Shown here: positions 15,864 to 23,116 of the stretch, in pieces
Layout: each line of letters starts with the position of its first letter
Numbering within the stretch: position 1 is the stretch's first letter
Assembly: GCA_016703525.1 (NCBI GenBank)
Contig: JADJBW010000003.1
Span: forward strand, 124,001 to 188,000
Source of the DNA: Actinomycetota bacterium
GTDB taxonomy: Bacteria; Actinomycetota; Acidimicrobiia; Acidimicrobiales; Microtrichaceae
DNA: 64,000 nucleotides
Reading direction: 5' to 3'
Notes under the pieces: model-generated
Database searches by the model: none
Seen by the model: the letters and a program-made list of their open reading frames with translations, nothing else
Told to the model about the DNA's origin: nothing
Position numbers and translations under genes: made by a program

Positions 15864-16961
15864 GTGATCCCCATTTCCGTCGTCGACATCCCTGCCGCCG
15901 CGCACGACCTCGTGTCCGACGTGCTTCGTTCGGGCATGCTCGCCCAGGGCCCCAAGGTTGCCCGGCTGGAAGAGTTGGCAGCCGAGATGGCAGGGGCTCG
16001 CCACGCGATGGCCGTCAACAACGGCACCACCGCGCTGGTCGTGGCCATCGAGGCGCTCCAGCTGCAGCCCGGCGACGAGGTGGTGACCACGCCGTTCACG
16101 TTCGTGGCCACGCTCAACGCGATCCTCGAAGCGGGCGCGACCGCGCGGTTCGCCGACATCGGCGACGACTACAACGTCGACGTCGACTCGCTCGCTGCAG
16201 CGATCACGCCGAGCACCAAGGTGCTGCTGCCGGTCCACCTGTACGGCCAGGCGGCCGACATGGTGGCCATCTCCGCGCTGGCCGAGTCCCGCGGGCTGGC
16301 GGTCGTGGAAGACGCGGCACAGAGCCACGGTGCCACCCAGGCGGGCCGCCCGGTCGGCTCGTGGGGCATCGGCTGCTTCTCGTTGTACGGCACCAAGAAC
16401 GTGACGACCGGCGAAGGCGGGCTCGTCACCACGAACGACGACGCGATCGCCGACCGGATTCGCGTCCTGCGCAACCAGGGCATGCGAGCCCGCTACCAGT
16501 ACGAGGTTCCGGGCCACAACTACCGCCTCACCGACTTGGCGGCCGCCGTCGGGATCCCGCAGTTGGAGCGCCTCGGCGAGATCAACGCCGTGCGCAATCG
16601 CAACGCTGCGTACCTCACCGATCACCTCGCCGACGTCACCGGATTGACCGTGCCTCCCGTGGGCGCCGACCGCGGGCACGTGTGGCATCAGTACACGGTG
16701 CGCATCGGGCCCGACGCTCTGCTGTCGCGCGACGCATTCGTCGAGGCGCTCCAGGCCGAGGGCGTCGGCTGCGGCGTGTACTACCCGCGGCCCGTCTACG
16801 ACTACGACTGCTACCGGGAGCACCCGCGCGTGATCGCGGGCGACGCTCCCCAGGCCGAGCGGATCGCCCGAGAGGTCGTGTCGCTGCCGGTGCACCCAAA
16901 GCTCAGCGAGGGTGACCTCGCCACCATCGTTTCAACCGTTCGGAAGGTCCTGGGATGCTGA
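15864..16961 (+). CDS. DegT/DnrJ/EryC1-family sugar aminotransferase (WbpE/WlbC-like)
   Basis: PLP enzyme that aminates a keto-sugar nucleotide. 365 residues. Visible: AVNNGTTALVVAIEAL and TTPFTFVATLNAILEAGA (PLP phosphate pocket), VVEDAAQSHGA with the PLP-ring Asp, SLYGTKNVTTGEGG with the Schiff-base Lys (about residue 178), and YYPRPVYDYDCY. GTG at 15864 follows ACTGGAGCT; conserved sequence (IPISVVDIPAA) starts directly. The 3' end overlaps the dehydrogenase start by 7 bases. With the divergent acetyltransferase and the dehydrogenase it covers oxidation, amination and acetylation of a UDP-GlcNAc-derived 3-amino sugar. Confidence 0.9.
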   Translation: MIPISVVDIPAAAHDLVSDVLRSGMLAQGPKVARLEELAAEMAGARHAMAVNNGTTALVVAIEALQLQPGDEVVTTPFTFVATLNAILEAGATARFADIGDDYNVDVDSLAAAITPSTKVLLPVHLYGQAADMVAISALAESRGLAVVEDAAQSHGATQAGRPVGSWGIGCFSLYGTKNVTTGEGGLVTTNDDAIADRIRVLRNQGMRARYQYEVPGHNYRLTDLAAAVGIPQLERLGEINAVRNRNAAYLTDHLADVTGLTVPPVGADRGHVWHQYTVRIGPDALLSRDAFVEALQAEGVGCGVYYPRPVYDYDCYREHPRVIAGDAPQAERIAREVVSLPVHPKLSEGDLATIVSTVRKVLGC

Positions 16962-17905
16962 AACTCGCCATCGTCGGCGCTGGAATCATGGGCGCGAACC
17001 ACGCCAGGATCGGTGCGCAGCTCCGCGACGCCGTGGTCACCCACGTGGTCGACCCCGACCCCGGCCGCGCTGCCAAGCTCGCCGCTTCGGTCGACGCGGT
17101 TGCACTGACCGATCCCGCGGACCTCGTCGGAGTGGTCGACGCGGCGGTCGTCGCGGTGCCGACGGAACTGCACCGCCGGGTCGCCGGCCCGCTGCTCGAT
17201 GCCGGCATCCACGTGTTGGTCGAGAAGCCGATCGCCCCCACCACCGAGGATGCCGACGACCTGATCGCTCGCGCCGCCGCAGCGGACGTGACGCTCATGG
17301 TCGGACATGTCGAGCGGTACAACCCCGCCGTGCTCGAGCTCGACGGGCTGCTCGATCGGCCGGTGCACATTTCGGCGACCCGCGTCAGCCCGTTCTCACC
17401 CCGGGTGACCGTCGGCGTGGTGCTCGACCTGATGATCCACGACATCGACATCGTGCTGGCCCTCGCCGGCGGCGAGCCGACACGCATCGAGGCCGTGCTG
17501 TCGAGCGTGCGCACCGAGAACGAGGATCTCGCGTCGGTGGTGATGGAGTTCGACAACGGGGTGACCGCCTCGCTGCTGGCGAGCAGGATCGGCCAACAGA
17601 AGATCCGGACGCTCGAGGTGACGCAGGCCGAGAACTACCTGAGCGTCGACCTATTGCGCCAGGACGTGACCGTGCACCGGGTCGACCATTCGGAGTACCT
17701 CTCCGACGCCGGAGCCCGCTACCGCCAGGTCGGCGTGGTCGAGATCCCGTTCCTCGAACACCGCGGTGAACCCCTGGCACGCGAGCTCGGCGACTTCGTG
17801 CATGCCTGCACCGGTCGCGAGGAACCGCGCGTTACCGGCGCCGCAGGCCGCCGAGCGCTCGCGGTGGCACAGCAGGTGCTGGCGAGCGCCGATCGATCGA
17901 GCTGA
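16955..17905 (+). CDS. Gfo/Idh/MocA-family sugar dehydrogenase (WlbA/WbpB-like)
   Basis: NAD-dependent oxidation of a sugar nucleotide, probably C3 of a UDP-acetamido sugar (inference from neighbours). 316 residues: N-terminal Rossmann domain with AIVGAGIMGANHARIG (residues 5-20), the family's EKP motif in HVLVEKPIAPT (about 88-98), and VGHVERYNPAVLEL; C-terminal alpha/beta domain with DLMIHDIDIVLAL. ATG overlaps the aminotransferase stop, indicating one transcription unit. Followed by a repeat-rich intergenic region. Confidence 0.88.
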   Translation: MLKLAIVGAGIMGANHARIGAQLRDAVVTHVVDPDPGRAAKLAASVDAVALTDPADLVGVVDAAVVAVPTELHRRVAGPLLDAGIHVLVEKPIAPTTEDADDLIARAAAADVTLMVGHVERYNPAVLELDGLLDRPVHISATRVSPFSPRVTVGVVLDLMIHDIDIVLALAGGEPTRIEAVLSSVRTENEDLASVVMEFDNGVTASLLASRIGQQKIRTLEVTQAENYLSVDLLRQDVTVHRVDHSEYLSDAGARYRQVGVVEIPFLEHRGEPLARELGDFVHACTGREEPRVTGAAGRRALAVAQQVLASADRSS

Positions 17906-17960
17906 CCTCGCCGGGTGCGGCGCCGGGCCCGGCGCGCTCGTCGGCGGCGCGGCCAGCCCG

Positions 17961-18054
17961 GTCTCCACGGTTCACCGGCCCCTTCTCCACGGTTCAATCG
18001 CGGAGAAGATGTGTTCGCCGAGCGCCAGCATTCTCCACGGATCAACTGTGGAGA
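17961..18054 (+). repeat. Three CTCCACGGtTCA hairpin units
   Basis: TCTCCACGGTTCA at 17962-17974 (half unit), TTCTCCACGGTTCAATCGCG followed by GAGAA at 17983-18007 (imperfect stem), and TCTCCAC GGATCAACT GTGGAGA at 18032-18054 (perfect 7-bp stem). They follow the dehydrogenase stop, so they may act as terminators or be copies of a small REP-like element. Confidence 0.6.
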
Positions 18055-18076
18055 GTGGGCCGGGCCGGGCCGCGTT

Positions 18077-18196
18077 GAGCGGGCCGAGCGGATCGAGCGG
18101 ATGGAGGATCGAGCGGGCCCGGGTCGAGCGGGCCGTGCGGGTCGAGCGGGTCGAGCGGGTCGAGCGGGTCGAGCGGGCCGAGCGGGTCGAGCGGGC
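18077..18196 (+). repeat. Tandem 9-bp repeat (TCGAGCGGG), about 13 imperfect copies
   Basis: The unit tcgagcggg, with variants ccgagcggg and tcgagcgga, repeats with 9-bp period up to the stop of the asparaginase-like gene. It reads as Gly-Arg-Ala tripeptides in one frame, but no start, ribosome site or conserved protein accompanies it, so I treat it as non-coding. Confidence 0.75.
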
Positions 18197-18203
18197 GGGG
18201 CGG

Positions 18204-19136
18204 TCAGTCGGACCAGCGGGCCTCGATGTGGCCGATGACCGCGCCCTTGGCGTCGAACAGCGGCGGGCGCCGAAGCGGGTCGAGCGAGCGGCGGCGGCCC
18301 TCGCCCAGCCAGCGGTCGCTCACCGCCACCCCCGCGGGTGACCACGTGCGAGGCGCCCCGTCGCCCGTGCGCACGGCGATGCCCGATCCGTCGCGCGTCC
18401 CGATGCCGATCGCAGCCTCGGCGCCGACCTTGGCGACCACCGACCCGTCGGCGCACATCAACTCGGTGTCGACCTCGCCGCGCCGACGGACCAGGTCGGG
18501 GTGGGATCGCATCGCATGTGCCACCCGCGCCAGGCCGGCGAGGCCGGGCCAATTCGACGCGAGCCGTCCGTACGCAACGGCCATCGCCCGCAACGTCACG
18601 CGGTGCGAGGTCATGCCGCAGTTGTCGGGCGCCAGGTCGAGCCCGTCGCCGATCGCTTCGCCGGTTGCGGCCGACACGGCGGCGTTCATGGCGAGCTGCA
18701 CGGGGTGGTCGGCATCGAGGTAGTTCGCGGTCGGCCAGCTTTCGGCGGCGCACCACGCGAGCGCGAGCGCGTGGTTTCCCGAGCACTGGTGTTGCAGGGG
18801 TCCGCCCTGGCCGTCGTCGCCCGGCGTCACCGCCGAATCATCCAATCCGGCGGCGGCGAGGATCTCGCGCACCAGCGTCACGTGTGGCTCGGTGCCGCAG
18901 TGCGATCCGACGGCCACGGCGAGATGCCGATCGACCAGGCCGAATCGTTCGAGCACTCCCGCTGCGATCGCAGGCGCGGCCTGGAACGGCTTTGCCGCCG
19001 ATCGCAGGAAGATCCGCCGTCCGGCGTCTCCCGGGCTGATCTCGTCGACCACGGTGCCGGTGGGGTCGACGCGGCACCCCCACACGCGATGCTCGCTCTC
19101 GTGGTACCCGGCCCGGAACGTGTCGACGTACAACAT
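18204..19136 (-). CDS. Asparaginase II-family protein
   Basis: 310 residues. Matches the asparaginase-II (PF06089-type) family: ESEHRVWGCRVDPTG, the RSAAKPFQAAPAIAAG block (about residues 45-60), VAVGSHCGTEPHV, QHQCSGNHALAL, and LDLAPDNCGMTSHRVTLRAM. Members hydrolyse asparagine in some bacteria; physiological substrate here is uncertain. The family's usual CSGKHA reads CSGNHA here, a Lys-to-Asn change beside the conserved Ser/Gly that might affect catalysis. Leaderless-type promoter upstream. The 3' end runs straight into the 9-bp tandem repeat. Confidence 0.85.
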   Translation of the reverse strand: MLYVDTFRAGYHESEHRVWGCRVDPTGTVVDEISPGDAGRRIFLRSAAKPFQAAPAIAAGVLERFGLVDRHLAVAVGSHCGTEPHVTLVREILAAAGLDDSAVTPGDDGQGGPLQHQCSGNHALALAWCAAESWPTANYLDADHPVQLAMNAAVSAATGEAIGDGLDLAPDNCGMTSHRVTLRAMAVAYGRLASNWPGLAGLARVAHAMRSHPDLVRRRGEVDTELMCADGSVVAKVGAEAAIGIGTRDGSGIAVRTGDGAPRTWSPAGVAVSDRWLGEGRRRSLDPLRRPPLFDAKGAVIGHIEARWSD

Positions 19137-19142
19137 GGCGAG

Positions 19143-19148
19143 ACCGTA
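19143..19148 (-). promoter_or_regulatory. Putative -10 element, leaderless (asparaginase-like gene)
   Basis: TACGGT on the minus strand ends 6 nt before the ATG at 19136; no Shine-Dalgarno site. Confidence 0.45.
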
Positions 19149-19213
19149 GCGCCGAGCGCGCCGTCGGCCCGCCGCCCCACATCGAGCGATTCCTCAAATC
19201 TTGACCTGTTTGG

Positions 19214-19219
19214 TAGGGT
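19214..19219 (+). promoter_or_regulatory. Putative -10 element, leaderless (rhodanese/MoeB gene)
   Basis: TAGGGT ends 6 nt before GTG 19226. A TTGACC at 19201-19206 is too close (7 nt) to be its -35. Confidence 0.5.
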
Positions 19220-19225
19220 TTCGGT

Positions 19226-20404
<1,179 letters not shown>

Positions 20405-20415
20405 GCGCGGCCTGC

Positions 20416-20423
20416 TATACCTT
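20416..20423 (+). promoter_or_regulatory. Putative -10 element, leaderless (rmlA)
   Basis: TATACCTT before GTG 20429. Read as TACCTT (20418-20423) the gap is 5 nt; read as TATACC it is 7 nt. No Shine-Dalgarno site, and only 24 bases separate rmlA from the previous stop. Confidence 0.4.
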
Positions 20424-20428
20424 TCCGG

Positions 20429-21535
20429 GTGAAGGGCCTCATTCTCTCGGGCGGCGCGGGAACCCGGCTCCGTCCCATCACGCACACCAGCGCGAAGCAA
20501 CTCGTGCCGGTCGCCAACAAACCCATCCTCTTCTACGGCATCGACGACATGGCCGAGGCGGGGATCACCGAGATCGGCATCATCACCGGCGAGACCGGTG
20601 ACGAGGTGCGCGAAGCGGTCGGCGACGGATCGCGCTTCGGCGTCAACGTGACCTACATCCCCCAGGACAAGCCCCTCGGCCTCGCCCACTGCGTGCGGAT
20701 CGCCAAGGACTTCCTGGGCGACGACGACTTCGTGATGTACCTCGGCGACAACATGTTGCAGCAGGGCCTCGTGGAGTTCATCGGCCGGTTCGAGGCCGAC
20801 CGTGCCGCAGCGAAGCAGCCCACGCTGCACGAACACGTCGACCCGCCGGCCGCCCAGATCCTCCTGTGCCCGGTGCCCGACCCGCAGCGCTTCGGCGTCG
20901 CCGAGGTCGACGACGACGGCCACGTCGTGCGACTGGTGGAGAAGCCCGTGGACCCCCCGTCGAACCTTGCGCTCGTCGGCGTCTACCTCTTCACCCCGCT
21001 CATCCACGAAGCGGTCGCCGCGATCGAGCCGTCACCGCGGGGCGAGCTGGAGATCACCGACGCGATCCAGTGGCTCATCAGCCACGGACATCGGGTGCGC
21101 CACGACGTGCTCGAAGGCTGGTGGCTCGACACCGGCAAGAAGGACCCTCTGCTCGAGTCCAACCGTCGCGTGCTCGAAGAACTCGAGACCCGCATCGACG
21201 GCGACGTCGATGATGCCTCCGATATCGACGGGCGAGTCGTGGTCGAGGCGGGCGCCACGATCGTGCGCAGCCATATCCGTGGGCCGGTGGTGATCGGCGC
21301 CGGTTCTACCGTCACCGACTCCTACATCGGTCCGTACAGCGCCATCGCGGATGACTGCGCGATCGTCGACTCCGAGATCGAGAACTCGGTGATCCTGGAG
21401 CGGGCCCGCATCACCAACGTGCCTCGGCTCGTGGACTCGTTGATCGGCCGTGACACCGAGGTGCACCGATCGGGCCGGCGCCCGCGCGCCACCCGGCTGA
21501 TGATCGGCGATCACTGCACGATCGACCTCGACTGA
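20429..21535 (+). CDS. rmlA: Glucose-1-phosphate thymidylyltransferase, long form
   Basis: Makes dTDP-glucose from dTTP and glucose-1-phosphate, first step to dTDP-L-rhamnose. 368 residues: nucleotidyltransferase domain with LILSGGAGTRLRPITHTSAK (residues 4-23) and YLGDNMLQQG, plus a C-terminal left-handed beta-helix (about 250-368; GRVVVEAGATIVRSHIRGPV). The length matches the two-domain actinobacterial/archaeal type rather than the about 290-residue enterobacterial RmlA. GTG start fits the conserved MKGLILSGG. First gene of rmlA-rmlC-rmlB-rmlD. Confidence 0.92.
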   Translation: MKGLILSGGAGTRLRPITHTSAKQLVPVANKPILFYGIDDMAEAGITEIGIITGETGDEVREAVGDGSRFGVNVTYIPQDKPLGLAHCVRIAKDFLGDDDFVMYLGDNMLQQGLVEFIGRFEADRAAAKQPTLHEHVDPPAAQILLCPVPDPQRFGVAEVDDDGHVVRLVEKPVDPPSNLALVGVYLFTPLIHEAVAAIEPSPRGELEITDAIQWLISHGHRVRHDVLEGWWLDTGKKDPLLESNRRVLEELETRIDGDVDDASDIDGRVVVEAGATIVRSHIRGPVVIGAGSTVTDSYIGPYSAIADDCAIVDSEIENSVILERARITNVPRLVDSLIGRDTEVHRSGRRPRATRLMIGDHCTIDLD

Positions 21536-21563
21536 CCGCCTCGTGCCCACCCAGAAGGACGAC

Positions 21564-22130
21564 ATGGCAACGATTACCGAATCCCCCCTGATCGCAGGGG
21601 TCTACCTGGTCGAACCCCAGATTTTCGGAGACGACCGGGGCTACTTCATCGAGACCTATCGCCGCGAGTGGTTCCCGCAGGGTCGCGAGATGATCCAGGC
21701 CAACCGCGGCAACCGCGTCGCCGGCTGTCTCGTGGGCCTGCACTACCACCTGCATCAGGCCGACTATTGGTACGTGCCGTTCGGCCACGCACGCGTGGTG
21801 CTCCACGACCTTCGTCAGGGCTCGCCGACCGACGGCGCGACGCACTCGCTCGATCTCGGCGAGGTCGACGGTGGCCCGAACAACCACCTCGGCATCTTCA
21901 TCCCGCCGGGCGTCGCCCATGGGTTCGCGAGCCTGAGCGACATGACGATCACCTACCTCGTCGACGGCTACTACAACCCGGCCGACGAGCGGGGGGTCGC
22001 GTGGAACGACCCGGCGATCGACGCAGACTGGGGCGTCAGCGAGCCGATCCTGTCGGCGCGCGACCAGGCCAACCCGCTGCGATCGGCGATCGAGCCGATG
22101 TGGCAGCCACATTTCCAGCTCCGACCCTGA
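21564..22130 (+). CDS. rmlC: dTDP-4-dehydrorhamnose 3,5-epimerase
   Basis: Epimerises C3 and C5 of dTDP-4-dehydro-6-deoxyglucose. 188 residues forming a cupin: GVYLVEPQIFGDDRGYFIET, GCLVGLHYHLHQADYWYVPF with the catalytic His region, ARVVLHDLRQGSPT, IPPGVAHGFASLSDMT. The ATG at 21564 has AGAAGG 5-6 nt upstream and is preferred over GTG 21543, which would add seven unconserved residues. Eight bases separate it from rmlB. Confidence 0.88.
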   Translation: MATITESPLIAGVYLVEPQIFGDDRGYFIETYRREWFPQGREMIQANRGNRVAGCLVGLHYHLHQADYWYVPFGHARVVLHDLRQGSPTDGATHSLDLGEVDGGPNNHLGIFIPPGVAHGFASLSDMTITYLVDGYYNPADERGVAWNDPAIDADWGVSEPILSARDQANPLRSAIEPMWQPHFQLRP

Positions 22131-22137
22131 GGTACCC

Positions 22138-23106
22138 ATGAAGCTCTTCGTGACCGGCGGCGCCGGGTTCATCGGCTCCAACTTCGCCCGCCACGTGTTG
22201 CACCACAGCGACGATTCGGTGGTCGTGTACGACGCGCTCACCTACGCAGGCAACATCGCCAACCTCGCCGACCTGCGCGACGACCCGCGATTCACCTTCG
22301 TCGAAGGCGACATCTGCGACCGCGAGGCCGTGCGGGCCGCCATGACGGGCTGTGACCGCGTCGTGCATTTCGCTGCCGAGACCCACGTCGACCGTTCGCT
22401 GCTCGGACCCGACGTGTTCGTGCGCACCAACTGCGACGGCACCAACGTGTTGTGCGACACGGCGACCCAGCTCGGTGTCGACCGCTTCCTGCACATCTCG
22501 ACCGACGAGGTCTACGGCTCGATCGAGGAGGGCAGCTTCGCCGAGAGCGATCCGCTGCAACCGCGATCGCCGTACTCGGCGGCGAAGGCGGGTTCCGATC
22601 TGATTGCGCTCGCCTACCACGAGACGTACGACCTGCCGGTCGTGGTCACTCGCTCGTCGAACCAGTTCGGGCCGTACCAGTTCCCCGAGAAACTCATTCC
22701 GTTCTTCGTGACCACGCTGCTCGAAGGCGGGCGCGTGCCGCTCTACGGCGACGGGCTCAACGTGCGTGACTGGCTGTTCGTGCTCGACAACTGCACGGGC
22801 GTGCACGCGGTGCTCGAACAGGGCGATGTCGGCGGCATCTACAACATCGGTGCGGGGAACGAGCGCACCAACCGCGAGATCACCGACACGATCCTCGCGG
22901 CGCTCGGCAAGGACGAGTCGTCGGTCGACTACGTGGAGGACCGCAAGGGCCACGACCGCCGCTACTCCATCGACACCGCCAAGAGTCAGGCACTCGGATG
23001 GTCGCCGTCGCGTACGTTCGAGGACGCGATCGACGAGACGATCCGGTGGTATGTCGATCACCGGGACTGGTGGGAGCCGCTGCGCGCTCGAGTGAAGAAC
23101 CGCTGA
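22138..23106 (+). CDS. rmlB: dTDP-glucose 4,6-dehydratase
   Basis: Oxidises and dehydrates dTDP-glucose to the 4-keto-6-deoxy sugar using bound NAD. 322 residues. TGGAGFIGSNFARHVL (residues 6-21), DALTYAGNIANL, FAAETHVDRSL, STDEVYGS with catalytic Asp-Glu, and the SPYSAAKAGSD YxxxK pair (about 145-155), followed by RSSNQFGPYQFPEKLIP. All catalytic residues are present. Sits between rmlC and rmlD with short gaps. Confidence 0.95.
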   Translation: MKLFVTGGAGFIGSNFARHVLHHSDDSVVVYDALTYAGNIANLADLRDDPRFTFVEGDICDREAVRAAMTGCDRVVHFAAETHVDRSLLGPDVFVRTNCDGTNVLCDTATQLGVDRFLHISTDEVYGSIEEGSFAESDPLQPRSPYSAAKAGSDLIALAYHETYDLPVVVTRSSNQFGPYQFPEKLIPFFVTTLLEGGRVPLYGDGLNVRDWLFVLDNCTGVHAVLEQGDVGGIYNIGAGNERTNREITDTILAALGKDESSVDYVEDRKGHDRRYSIDTAKSQALGWSPSRTFEDAIDETIRWYVDHRDWWEPLRARVKNR

Positions 23107-23116
23107 GGCGTCCGGG

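Noticed and set aside
15561..16895. Long minus-strand open frame opposite the aminotransferase
   Set aside because: Shadow of a GC-rich gene; arginine/histidine-rich text with no recognisable domain, while the plus strand has all PLP-enzyme motifs.
17961..18196. CRISPR array
   Set aside because: Repeat units are 9 bp and contiguous, or isolated hairpins; there are no spacers of regular length and no cas genes.
17915..18238. Open frame encoding a Gly-Arg-Ala repeat protein
   Set aside because: Created by the 9-bp tandem repeat; no ribosome site, no conserved flanks and it overlaps the end of the asparaginase-like gene.
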